DNA from: Deltaproteobacteria bacterium
GTDB taxonomy: Bacteria > Myxococcota > B64-G9
Direction of reading: 5' to 3'
DNA length: 49,103 bases
NCBI GenBank assembly: GCA_016935365.1
Contig: JAFGRB010000235.1
Location: 1 to 49,103 of the forward strand
Position numbers and translations under genes: made by a program. Below the pieces are notes generated by a model that saw nothing but the letters and a program-made list of their open reading frames with translations, was not told the origin of the DNA and did no database searches. Every line of letters starts with the position of its first letter. The stretch's first letter is position 1. Below are positions 40,612-49,024 of the stretch, piece after piece.

Positions 40612-43587
40612 CTATCTCCGCACCCCCACGAAGTCCGAGTCCAGACCGCCGCTGACATCCGCGAAGCCGAACACCGTGCAGGGGCCGAGCAGGGCGCCGC
40701 TCAGGGCCACGTCGCCGGTCTGGACGAAGCGGACGTGGAAGGAGATCTCCCGATCGCGGATCCAGCCGTCGGTGATCTGCCCGCTGCCGATGTACCACTG
40801 CGGGCTGGTGTAGGTTCCGCTCAGGCTCTCGCCGTCCTGGACGAGGAACAGGGTCATCTGGCCGTTTGGGCTCCAGGCCGTGTTGAGGAAGTCGACGTCC
40901 CAGGTGCCGCTGGCGTCGTCGAGGCTGCCCTGGCAGGCGCCTGCGGCCAGGCAGCCGGTGCGCACCCGGATGTTCTCGTAGGGCAGCACGTCCTGGTAGT
41001 CGTCGTCGTAGCCGTGGAACTCGACGTCGTAGCGGCCGGCGAAGACCCCCATGGCGTACTGACCCGGACCGGTCGCCCCGATATCGGCGAAGACCGAGTC
41101 GTGGGTCTGCTTGTCCACCAGCACCACGTAGCCGCGGCGGCTGGCCGCGTCCGGCATGCGGGTGCCGTTGCGGGTCACCGCGCCCGAGACGGCGATCGTG
41201 TGCAGGTCGTAGTCGAGCAGCCGATCGATGACGAGCTGCATGTCTTTCTGCAGGCGGGTCTGCTGGTAGGGCACGACCTGCTGGTAGTCGTCGTCGTAGC
41301 CGTGGAAGGCGATGTCATAGAGGCCCGCGAAGACCGTGACCTCGTAGTGCGCCGGGCCGCTGTCTCCGACGCTCGCATAGACCGTGTCGTAGGTCTGCTT
41401 GTCCGTCAGCACCACGTAGCCACGGCGGCTGGCCGCGTCCGGCATACGGGCGCCGTTGAGCGTCAGCGTGCCCGAGACGCTGATCGTCTGCAGGTCGAAG
41501 TCGAGCGCCCGATCGATGCCGATCTCCAGGTCCTGTTGCAGTCGGGTCTGCTGGTAGGGCACGACGTCCTGGTAGTCGTCGTCGTAGCCGTGGAAGGCGA
41601 CGTCGTAGCGGCCGGCGAAGACCGCGAGCTCGTAGTGCGCCGGGCCGCTGTCTCCGACGCTCGCATAGAGGGTGTCGTGCGTCCGCGCATCGGTCAGCAC
41701 CACGTAGCCGCGCCGGCTGGACGCGTCCGGCATGGTCTGGCCGTTCAGCGTCAGCGTGCCGGAGACGCGGGCGGTCTGCAGGTCGAGGTTGAACAGGCGG
41801 TCGATGCGAATCTCCTGGTCTTCGAGCAGCAGGACCTGCTGGTAGGGCACGACCTGCTGGTAGTCGTCGTCGTAGCCGTGGAAGTGGATGTCGTATCGGC
41901 CTGCGAAGACCACGAGCTCGTAGCGCGCCGGGCCGCTGTCTCCGACGCTCGCGTACATGGTCTCACCGGTCTGGCGATTCGCGAGCACGGCATAGCCGCG
42001 GCGGCTGGTCGCGTCGGGCATGGTCTGGCCGTTCAGGGTCAGCGTGCCGGTGACGCGGACGGTCTGCAGGTCGAGGTCGAACAGGCGGTCGAAGCGGATC
42101 TCCTGATCCTGCAGCAGGAGGACCTGCTGGTAGGGCACGACGTCCTGGTAGTCGTCGTCGTAGCCGTGGAAGCGGATGTCGTATCGGCCGGCGAAGACCA
42201 CGAGCTCGTAGCGCGCCGGGCCGCTGTCTCCGACGCTCGTGTACATGGCACCGCCGGACTCCTTGTCTGCGAGCACGACGTAGCCGCGGCGGCTGGCCGC
42301 GTCGGGCATGGTCTGGCCGTTCAGGGTCAGCGTGCCGGTGACGCGGACGGTCTGCAGGTCGAGGTCGATGACCCGGTCCGTGAGGAGCTCTGCGTTCCGC
42401 TGGAGCACGACCTGCTGGTAAGGCACAACCTGCTGGTAGTCGTCGGCATAGCCGTGGAAACGGATGTCGTAGGTGCCGGCGAAGACCTCGATCTCGTAGC
42501 GCGCGACACCGCTCTCGCCGACGCTGGCGTACATGGAGTCGTGGGTGGACTTGTTGACGAGCACCACGTAGCCGCGTCGGCTGGGCGCGTCGGGCATCTG
42601 CGCGCCGTTCAGGCTTACGCTGCCCGAGATGCGGACCACCGGAAGATCGATGTTGATCTGGGTGTCGCTCTCCAGCGGATCGAGATCGCAGATCGTCTCG
42701 CAGCTGCCGTGGTCGCATACCGAGTGCTCGTCGCAGCTGCCGCAGCTCTGCCCGCAGACCGGATCCGGGCCGCAGTCGAGGCCGCTGCAGTCCGGCTGGC
42801 ATACGCAACGCCCCTCGTCCGAGCAGGTGTGGCCGTCGGGGCAGGTGCCGCAGCTCTGGCCGCAGAGCGGATCCGGCCCGCACTCGCGGCCCTCGCACTG
42901 CGGTGTGCAGCCGGTGCACTGGCCGTCCGCGCAGCCCGACGGGCAATCGCCGATCTTCTCCTCGGGCGCGCCGCAGGAGTCGAACCACCACACGTCTCCC
43001 TCGTGGCAGCCGCGGGCCGCATGGGACGCGCACGTGCAGTGGCCCTCCTCGCAGACGGCGCCTCCGGTGCAGGAGCCGCAGCTCCCCCCGCAGCCGTCGT
43101 CGCCGCACTCGAGCCCGCCGCAGTCGGGTGTGCAGTCGGTCACGCAGCGTCCGGTCGACGTCTGGCAGACGAGCCCCTGGCCGCAGGCGCCGCAGCTTCC
43201 GCCGCAGCCGTCCGGTCCGCACTCGCGGCCCGCGCAATCGGGGGTGCAGCCGATGCAGCGGCCGTTGCTGCAGCCCGCCTCGCAGCGCGCGGCCAGCTCC
43301 TCCAGCATGCCGCAGGAGTCGAACCACCACACGTCGCCCTCGTGACAGGCGGTCGTGGCGTGCGGCTCGCAGTCGCATGGCCGGCAGCCGCTGTGGTCGG
43401 GCAGGCAGCCGCAGTCGCAGAACTCGACGAGCTCGTCGATCTCGCCGCAGCTGTCCTGCCAGTATGCGGCGTCGTCCAGGCAGTAGATGGAGTCGTGGGG
43501 CAGACAGCTCGCGCCGTCCCCGCAGGACCCGCCTGCACAGCCCGCCAGGGCGAGCAGCAGCCAGAACGGTCGTCTCGTTCGAATCAT
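40612..43587 (-). CDS. Cys-rich lipoprotein with six 96-residue beta-sandwich repeats
   Basis: 991 residues; ATG 43587 with AGGAGGTC upstream. Lipoprotein signal ends LALAGC. The N-terminal third has many Cys in repeated modules (C-x-PDC-x-G-x-ECG-x-DGCGGSCG-x-C), plus two copies of GDVWWFDSCG. Then six near-identical repeats start with V-x-GT-LTLNGQTMPDA and contain RRGYVVL, DSGPARYE, VFAGRYDI-FHGYDDDYQ and VPYQQ; these look like carboxypeptidase-regulatory/Ig-like beta sandwiches. A final non-repeated beta domain ends the protein. Likely a stalked surface adhesin or structural protein. Confidence 0.8.
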   Translation of the reverse strand: MIRTRRPFWLLLALAGCAGGSCGDGASCLPHDSIYCLDDAAYWQDSCGEIDELVEFCDCGCLPDHSGCRPCDCEPHATTACHEGDVWWFDSCGMLEELAARCEAGCSNGRCIGCTPDCAGRECGPDGCGGSCGACGQGLVCQTSTGRCVTDCTPDCGGLECGDDGCGGSCGSCTGGAVCEEGHCTCASHAARGCHEGDVWWFDSCGAPEEKIGDCPSGCADGQCTGCTPQCEGRECGPDPLCGQSCGTCPDGHTCSDEGRCVCQPDCSGLDCGPDPVCGQSCGSCDEHSVCDHGSCETICDLDPLESDTQINIDLPVVRISGSVSLNGAQMPDAPSRRGYVVLVNKSTHDSMYASVGESGVARYEIEVFAGTYDIRFHGYADDYQQVVPYQQVVLQRNAELLTDRVIDLDLQTVRVTGTLTLNGQTMPDAASRRGYVVLADKESGGAMYTSVGDSGPARYELVVFAGRYDIRFHGYDDDYQDVVPYQQVLLLQDQEIRFDRLFDLDLQTVRVTGTLTLNGQTMPDATSRRGYAVLANRQTGETMYASVGDSGPARYELVVFAGRYDIHFHGYDDDYQQVVPYQQVLLLEDQEIRIDRLFNLDLQTARVSGTLTLNGQTMPDASSRRGYVVLTDARTHDTLYASVGDSGPAHYELAVFAGRYDVAFHGYDDDYQDVVPYQQTRLQQDLEIGIDRALDFDLQTISVSGTLTLNGARMPDAASRRGYVVLTDKQTYDTVYASVGDSGPAHYEVTVFAGLYDIAFHGYDDDYQQVVPYQQTRLQKDMQLVIDRLLDYDLHTIAVSGAVTRNGTRMPDAASRRGYVVLVDKQTHDSVFADIGATGPGQYAMGVFAGRYDVEFHGYDDDYQDVLPYENIRVRTGCLAAGACQGSLDDASGTWDVDFLNTAWSPNGQMTLFLVQDGESLSGTYTSPQWYIGSGQITDGWIRDREISFHVRFVQTGDVALSGALLGPCTVFGFADVSGGLDSDFVGVRR
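40970..42640 (-). repeat. six tandem 288-bp repeats
   Basis: CTGGTAGTCGTCG begins at 40993, 41281, 41569, 41857, 42145 and 42433: exactly 288 bp each time, with no indels. Units 3 to 5 are closest to each other. In frame, 96 residues per unit. Confidence 0.9.
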
Positions 43588-43696
43588 GGATGACCTCCTC
43601 GGTCGCCTTCGCCGTGACCCGTCATCTTACGGATCGATCCAGCCGATTCGGCCGCCTTTCCGAGAAGCCTTGGACTCCGGGCTCGGACAGCCTATC

Positions 43697-44404
43697 ATGG
43701 TCGCCATGCGCGACCCAAAGGCCCTCGTCGTCCTGCTCGCATCGCTGTCCGCCATGGCCTGCACGCCGCGCGCGGTGACCAGGCCCGATCTGCGCCTGGC
43801 GCCCACCGAGCGGCTTCTGGTCATGCGGGCGCAGGACGGGCAGGCGCTGGACGTGGTCTGCAACGACAACCCGGCCGGAGACGCCTTCCTGCACACGCGG
43901 AGCCTGAGGATCGATCCGGCCGATCCGGCGCTGTCCCGCCTGGAGCAGCGCATGCGGGTCACCCTGGCGCGCGAGAAGGGCGTGGGCCTGGCCGCGCCCC
44001 AGGTGGGGATCAACCGGCGGGTCATCCTGGTCCAGCGGCTCGATCGGGCCGGCGAGCCGGTGGTTCTCTACCTCAACCCCGAGATCCTGCACGCCTCGGA
44101 GGAGCTGCTCCTGGACTGGGAGGGCTGTCTGAGCATCCCGGCCGGCTTCGGACAGGTGCGAAGGGCCAAGGCCATCTCGCTTCGCTTCCAGGGTGCCGGC
44201 GGGGCCTGGCAAGAGGAGCGCGTCGAGGGCTTCACCGCCCGCATCTTCCAGCACGAGATCGATCACCTGGACGGCGTGCTCTTCATCGAGCGCAAGGAGC
44301 CGGGCCCGCTGGTGCCGAAGGAGGAGTACCGGCGGCGAAAGCAGAGGCGCAAGCGGACGGAGACAGCACCCGCAGCGCCCGAGGCCGAGCGCGCGTCGAG
44401 CTAG
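43697..44404 (+). CDS. peptide deformylase with lipoprotein-type signal
   Basis: About 235 residues (ATG 43697; ATG 43706 also possible). The three metal/active-site motifs of peptide deformylase are intact: GVGLAAPQ, EGCLSIP and QHEIDHLDG. Deformylases remove N-formyl from new proteins in the cytoplasm, but this one starts with a signal-like stretch ending in LSAMAC, a lipobox, and has a 50-residue extension before the catalytic domain plus a basic tail. It may be exported and act on peptides outside the cytoplasm; that is inference. The stop shares bases CTAG with the convergent ATPase gene. Confidence 0.85.
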   Translation: MVAMRDPKALVVLLASLSAMACTPRAVTRPDLRLAPTERLLVMRAQDGQALDVVCNDNPAGDAFLHTRSLRIDPADPALSRLEQRMRVTLAREKGVGLAAPQVGINRRVILVQRLDRAGEPVVLYLNPEILHASEELLLDWEGCLSIPAGFGQVRRAKAISLRFQGAGGAWQEERVEGFTARIFQHEIDHLDGVLFIERKEPGPLVPKEEYRRRKQRRKRTETAPAAPEAERASS

Positions 44405-45798
44405 GGCAGCAGGTCCTTGAGGCCGATGAGGATGGGAGCGTCTGCGCCCTTGCGCGGGCGGGGCAAGCGGCCGGCGCTGGCCAGGGCAAAGCAGACCTCG
44501 CGGATGCCTTTGGGTATGGGATATCGGGACGCGTGATCCTTCAGCTGGCCCAAGGCCTCTGCGGGCATGGCCGAGCCAGCCCGCCACTTGCACTCGGCCA
44601 GCAAGAGCCGATCGCCATAGCGCGCCACCAGATCGATCTGCGTCTTGCCATCCCGGCTCCACCAGGAGCCCAGCTCGTCGAGTGGACCCAGCTTCTCCTG
44701 CAGCAGTCCATCGCGCAGGGCCTGGGCTGCGATGCGCTCGAAGACCGGCCCCATGTGCCCGTCGATGCGTCCAGCGATGCGCTCCTTCCAGATGATCTCC
44801 GGGGCCGTGCCCTGCAGCGCGCTGCGGTTGGGCAGAAGGAGGCGAAACCAGAAGGTGACGAAAGGGTCCCTGCAACGGTAGCGGGCCGTGCGGGCGCCCG
44901 GTCGGTCTCCGAGACGGACCTCCCGCTCGATGATCTCGAGAGCCTGCAGCTCCTTGAGCACGTAGTCCAGCCGGGAGGAGGGCAGGTTTGCCCGGGCGGC
45001 GATGGCGTTGAAGCGGTTCTCCCCGAGCGCGATGGACGAGAGGACCGCCTCGGCCTCGGCGCGGGAGCTCAGGCGCTCGGCCCGGAGCATGTCCAGCGGC
45101 GCCTCGTGGAGGGGGCCCAGGGGCGCGAGGATGGCCCGGCAGGCGTTTGCAGCAAGGTCCTCGCCGGCGCGGATTTCTGCCAGGTGGCGGGCCACACCGC
45201 CGAAGACGCCATAGAGCCGCAAGCGCTCGGCGAGCGGCCAGCGGGGGGCGAAGCGGGCCGCTTGGGCATAGGCGAAGGGCCCGATCTTCAGGCGCAGGTC
45301 CAGCCTTCCGTGCAGGGGCTGGCCCGCGTCGCCCAGGGCGGCCAAGGTGCCCAGGGCCGAGCCGCAGAGTATGAGATGGAGGCGGGCTTTCTTGCGATGG
45401 GCGTCGACGATGCGCTGCAAGATGGAGGGCAGGCTCGGTTCCTGTGCCAGGAGGTACTGCACCTCGTCCAGCACGAGCAGCAGGGGCCTCGTCGCGTCGG
45501 CCTCGGCCTGGATCAAGACGTCCAGCAGGCTGCCCCAGTCGTCCTGCTTCAGGGCCCCCCAGGCCCGCCCCCCAAGCCCGCTGGCAGCCACCTGTGCGTG
45601 GAAGCGCCGGAGCTGGGCTGCCGAGGTGGTCTCGTCGGCCAGGAAGTAGATGGCTCGCTTCTGGGAGGCGAGGAGGTGCTGCAGGAGGAAGGTCTTGCCC
45701 GTCCGGCGCGGACCGTAGACCAGGCAAAGAGAGCTGTCTTGTGCCAGGCGGGCTCGGAGCGCCTCTCGCTCTTTCTCCCTGTCGATCAGTGCGCCCAT
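44401..45798 (-). CDS. AAA+ ATPase with DUF234-type C-terminal domain
   Basis: About 465 residues; ATG 45798 is preferred because GGAG lies nine bases upstream, though TTG 45813 is in frame. Walker A is GPRRTGKT, Walker B LLLVLDEVQY, with a sensor segment LILCGSA. A winged-helix-like part follows (NAIAARANLPSSRLDYVLKEL). The C-terminal domain ends in QIDLVARYGDRLLLAECKW, the D...E-x-K pattern of a PD-(D/E)xK nuclease-like fold as in DUF234. Such bacterial/archaeal ATPases occur as solitary mobile genes of unknown role. Behind a 15-bp iteron array. Confidence 0.82.
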   Translation of the reverse strand: MGALIDREKEREALRARLAQDSSLCLVYGPRRTGKTFLLQHLLASQKRAIYFLADETTSAAQLRRFHAQVAASGLGGRAWGALKQDDWGSLLDVLIQAEADATRPLLLVLDEVQYLLAQEPSLPSILQRIVDAHRKKARLHLILCGSALGTLAALGDAGQPLHGRLDLRLKIGPFAYAQAARFAPRWPLAERLRLYGVFGGVARHLAEIRAGEDLAANACRAILAPLGPLHEAPLDMLRAERLSSRAEAEAVLSSIALGENRFNAIAARANLPSSRLDYVLKELQALEIIEREVRLGDRPGARTARYRCRDPFVTFWFRLLLPNRSALQGTAPEIIWKERIAGRIDGHMGPVFERIAAQALRDGLLQEKLGPLDELGSWWSRDGKTQIDLVARYGDRLLLAECKWRAGSAMPAEALGQLKDHASRYPIPKGIREVCFALASAGRLPRPRKGADAPILIGLKDLLP

Positions 45799-45813
45799 GA
45801 CCAGATGCTCCAA

Positions 45814-45868
45814 GTTAACTTACAAAAAGTCAACTTAAGAAATTTCAACTTAATAAATTACGACTTTG
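45814..45868. repeat. 15-bp AT-rich iteron array upstream of the ATPase gene
   Basis: AACTT cores lie at 45817, 45832 and 45847, with a diverged GACTT at 45862, an exact 15-bp spacing. On the minus strand each unit reads AAGTT(G/A)A followed by a T-rich half. The array is by far the most AT-rich stretch of the right flank and stands 16 bases before the ATPase ATG, covering its leader and promoter region. Confidence 0.8.
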
Positions 45869-45934
45869 GACGTCGGCCCGCACGAGGGCCGGCGGCGCGA
45901 TGTGGGCGATCGGGTCACCCTGAAGCCGACGTAC

Positions 45935-46825
45935 TCACTTGACACACTGGCCGTACTCGTTGAGCTTACACCTGCCAAGCTTCTTGCATGCCTCCGACCG
46001 CTTGCAGTCCTCTTCCCGCGAGGCTACGCACCTGCCTCGCCTGGCGGCGCATTGGCCGATCATCCTGCATACTTCCGACTGCCTGCAGTCCGCGTCGGTC
46101 GCGGCCACACACCTTCCATCCTTCAGTGTGCACTGACCGCTTCCCTTGCAGGCCTCCTGCTGCCTGCAGGTATCATTGCTCGTCACGACGCATTGGCCGT
46201 CTTTTGCAGTGCACTTGCTGAGATACTTGCAGTCTTCCGACTGCGCACAGTCCGCATTGCTCGAGGCGATGCACTTGCCGCCCTTGGCGGTGCACTGCCC
46301 GGAGGACCTGCAGCTGTTCGACTGCCTGCAGTCTGCATCCTTCCCGGCGATGCACTCGCCATTCTTGGCCGAGCATTTGCCCGGGTACTTGCAGTCGATC
46401 GATTGCTTGCAGTCCTCATCGGTCAGGGCCATGCACTTCCCACCTCTGGCCTTGCACTTGCCGAAGTGGGTACACGACATCGTGGTCTTGCAGTCTTCGT
46501 TGCGGACAGCGATGCACTTGCCCGCCTTGGCCGTGCACTCGCCGCTGTGCTTGCAGTTCGACGATGGCTTGCAGTCGCCGTCGGTCAGGGCCAGGCACCG
46601 CCCCTTCTTTGCCGTGCACCGGCCGCTCTCCTTGCAGGATACCGATGGCTTGCAGTCGTCGTCGGTCAGGGCGAGACACTTCCCGCCCCTGGCCGAACAC
46701 TTGCCCATCAAATGGCAATCGACCGACTTCTTGCACTCATCGTCCGTCTTCGGCTTGCCCGCCTCGACATCGGCGACGAAGACCGAGATCCCCAGAAGAA
46801 CGATCCAGAATGCCGAGTATCGCAT
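45935..46825 (-). CDS. secreted protein of ten 27-residue Cys4 repeats
   Basis: ATG 46825 is chosen: AAAGGCGGAT stands upstream and a signal peptide follows (FWIVLLGISVFVADVEA). About 296 residues. The mature protein is ten uninterrupted repeats of 27 residues, each C-x5-C-x5-C-x6-C (for example DCKPSVSCKESGRC, then TAKKGRCLALT), with basic residues between the Cys. Forty Cys in regular register suggest two disulfides per repeat or metal binding. I do not recognise the family. Ends 67 bases before the iteron array. Confidence 0.75.
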   Translation of the reverse strand: MRYSAFWIVLLGISVFVADVEAGKPKTDDECKKSVDCHLMGKCSARGGKCLALTDDDCKPSVSCKESGRCTAKKGRCLALTDGDCKPSSNCKHSGECTAKAGKCIAVRNEDCKTTMSCTHFGKCKARGGKCMALTDEDCKQSIDCKYPGKCSAKNGECIAGKDADCRQSNSCRSSGQCTAKGGKCIASSNADCAQSEDCKYLSKCTAKDGQCVVTSNDTCRQQEACKGSGQCTLKDGRCVAATDADCRQSEVCRMIGQCAARRGRCVASREEDCKRSEACKKLGRCKLNEYGQCVK

Positions 46826-46892
46826 GGATAATCCGCCTTTCATTCCAGATACATCTTTCGATACATCGTCCAGGTCCTCTCTGCGACGCGCA

Positions 46893-48791
46893 TCAGGGCG
46901 CGATGATCTCGGCCTGGCCGTCCTCGAACAGGGTCTTGAAGTAGTGGGCGATCTGGGCCCGGGCCGCGTGGCTTGACTCGGGATGCTCCGCATTGGCCAT
47001 CAGGAAGCCGTGCTCGGCGGGGTCGAACTGGAACAGGCCGCGGCCGCGGGCCGGGCTGTCCACCACGTCGAGGCCCTCGACCTGGTGGTGGACGGGCCTG
47101 AGCAGCGGCAGGCCGATGGCCCGGGCCAGGTCCTCGGTGGCCAGGTTGGGCATGATCCCGTCGCCTGCGGCCTCCTGCATGAGCACGGCCCGGTCGCGAA
47201 GCGCAAAGGCGTGGCCGAGCGGATCGGCCTTGTCCATGATGGTCTGGACGGCCACGGCCAGCGGCAGCAGCTCCCGCTCCTCGTAGATGTCCGCCAGGTA
47301 GAAGAGCAGGAAGTTGGCCAGGCCCCCGCCGCCCACGTTGAGCACGGCCGCCGAGACGGCCTCCTCGCGCCCGCAGAGCAGCGCGCCGGTCATGGCGCCG
47401 GCCGACTCGCCCGCGTACCCGAACCGGCGCGTGTCCAGGTCGGGCTGGCCGTCGCCCGCGCCGTCGGGACCGAGGTCGACTGCGGTGAGCTCCGTCTCGG
47501 CGAGCTCGATCAGGCGCATCAGATTGGCTGCGCTCTGGATGAAGCTGTCGCCGGTGGCCGCGAAGTCGGACAGATCGATGAAGGCGTCGCCTCGCCGCGG
47601 GTACTCGCCGTGCTCGACCAGGTCGATGGCCAGCGTGGCGATGCCCTGTTCGGCCAGGTAGCCGGCCAGGTAGAGGCTGAACTCCTTTCGGGCGCCGTGG
47701 CCGTGCTGGACGATGACCAGCGGGCAGGGCTGGGCGGCCGGGTCGGCCGGCAGGCTGAGCACGAAGGGCTGGCGCACCATGGCCTCGACGATCGGCGCGC
47801 CGCTCGAATCGTAGTGGATCCGGCCGTCCGTGTCCCTGAGCTCGGCCGTCTCGAACGCGCCCCGCACGACCACGCCCACGTGCTCGAGCCTGAGCGCGTC
47901 CTCGGGCGCGTCTGGAAGCTCGGCCGGCGCGAACACGTCCGGCAGCTCGTCTCCGTCCAGGTCGAAGTCGACCTCGGGCGCCGGCAGGTTCAGATCATGC
48001 ACGGCCTCGAGGCCGGACTCGATCGTCTGGGTGGTGAAGAGCGCGGCCGCGGCCAGCGCCTCGCGATCGAGGCCGAGCTCGTCGAAGAGCGCCCCGTGCT
48101 CGGCGGCCAGCGCTTCGAGCTGCTCGCGCCGGGGGTGATCGGCGGGCGTCTCGCAGCGCCCGGAGGCGTACGACCAGGCAGCGCAGGGGCCGATCGGCAC
48201 GCCGTCGAGATCGCGCACCTCGCGCGTGATCACGGCCGCGTAGCGCGAAGCCGAGCGCAGCGGGGCGGCCGGCGCCACGGCGATGCGGTGCTCCAAGTCG
48301 CCATCCGGGGAGCTGAACTCGAGCGCGCGGACCTTCGCCGGGACGCGCTCGCCGAAGCTTGCCGAGGCGGGATCCGCGTCCACGAGAAAGACGCTGGCCG
48401 ACTCCAGGGCCGCGTCCTCGGGCGTGGCCGGCAGGCTGGCCGGATCGACCGGGCCGTCGAGCGGCAGGAGCACGGGCGAGGTCGGGCTGAAGCCGTCGCG
48501 GCCGTTCAGGCCCTCGAGCAGCACGGCCCGGTCCAGCACCGCGAGCCCGGCTGCCAGCACCGGCGGGCCCTCGGGCGGCAGCGCGAGCCGCAGGCCGGTC
48601 GGCGAGTCGGCTGCGGCTTGCGTAAGGACCGGCGAGGGGAAGGGCCCCAGCTCGGCCGGATCCAGGGCGAACAGCGCCCGGACCGCGGCCCCGGTCTCGG
48701 GCTCGCAGGGCTCGCTCTCGCCATTGCCGTTGCCGCAGGCCAGGACCAGCACGGCGAGGAGCGCTGCCGCAATGGATGTGACTCTGTCCAT
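46893..48791 (-). CDS. lipase/esterase-like lipoprotein (alpha/beta hydrolase)
   Basis: 632 residues; ATG 48791 behind AGGGAGC. Signal with lipobox LVLAC. The N-terminal 300 residues resemble the N-terminal domain of bacterial surface lipases of the VolA type (FALDPAELGPFPSPVLT, DGVPIGPCAAW). The alpha/beta hydrolase part has an oxyanion segment LVIVQHGHGARKEF, the nucleophile Ser in YAGESAGAM, a likely Asp in AGDGIMPN and the His in PAEHGFLM. Probably an outer-surface lipase or esterase. It overlaps no neighbour; 67 bases part it from the Cys-repeat gene. Confidence 0.8.
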   Translation of the reverse strand: MDRVTSIAAALLAVLVLACGNGNGESEPCEPETGAAVRALFALDPAELGPFPSPVLTQAAADSPTGLRLALPPEGPPVLAAGLAVLDRAVLLEGLNGRDGFSPTSPVLLPLDGPVDPASLPATPEDAALESASVFLVDADPASASFGERVPAKVRALEFSSPDGDLEHRIAVAPAAPLRSASRYAAVITREVRDLDGVPIGPCAAWSYASGRCETPADHPRREQLEALAAEHGALFDELGLDREALAAAALFTTQTIESGLEAVHDLNLPAPEVDFDLDGDELPDVFAPAELPDAPEDALRLEHVGVVVRGAFETAELRDTDGRIHYDSSGAPIVEAMVRQPFVLSLPADPAAQPCPLVIVQHGHGARKEFSLYLAGYLAEQGIATLAIDLVEHGEYPRRGDAFIDLSDFAATGDSFIQSAANLMRLIELAETELTAVDLGPDGAGDGQPDLDTRRFGYAGESAGAMTGALLCGREEAVSAAVLNVGGGGLANFLLFYLADIYEERELLPLAVAVQTIMDKADPLGHAFALRDRAVLMQEAAGDGIMPNLATEDLARAIGLPLLRPVHHQVEGLDVVDSPARGRGLFQFDPAEHGFLMANAEHPESSHAARAQIAHYFKTLFEDGQAEIIAP

Positions 48792-48869
48792 AAGCTCCCT
48801 CCCTTGGGAAAGCCAAGCATAACCGTTCAGGGGGATGGTTTGCCACCTCTCTGAACGCTTGCGATCCAG

Positions 48870-49024
48870 CTAGTACCCCGTCACAGTGATTTCGATACCG
48901 CACAAAGCGTTGCGCGCAGCCGAGCGGGGGCCCCAGTCGCGCGGAGGGAGTTTCAAAGCCCGAGCACGAATGGGGGTGCTCGGCGTTGCAGCAACGCGTA
49001 CGTTTCTTTGTGAAACGGTACTAG
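48870..49024. mobile_element. 155-bp MITE-like element with terminal inverted repeats
   Basis: CTAGTACC (48870-48877) is matched by GGTACTAG (49017-49024), and the similarity extends to about 20 bases with 15 identical (TCACA shared). The core (about 48910-49005) is a diverged copy of the tandem repeat at 4517-4740: TGCGCGCAGCCGAGCGGGGG, GCGCGGAGGGAG, AGCCCGAGCACGAATGGGGG. No reading frame of note. It lies in the last 312 bases of the window, where I see no gene; beyond it only AT-richer sequence with a TTGACA at about 49059. Confidence 0.65.

Noticed and set aside
40735-43593. Very long plus-strand frame opposite the Cys-rich repeat lipoprotein
   Set aside because: The minus-strand product has signal peptide, Cys modules and regular repeats; the plus frame is a Val/Ala-rich shadow caused by high GC.
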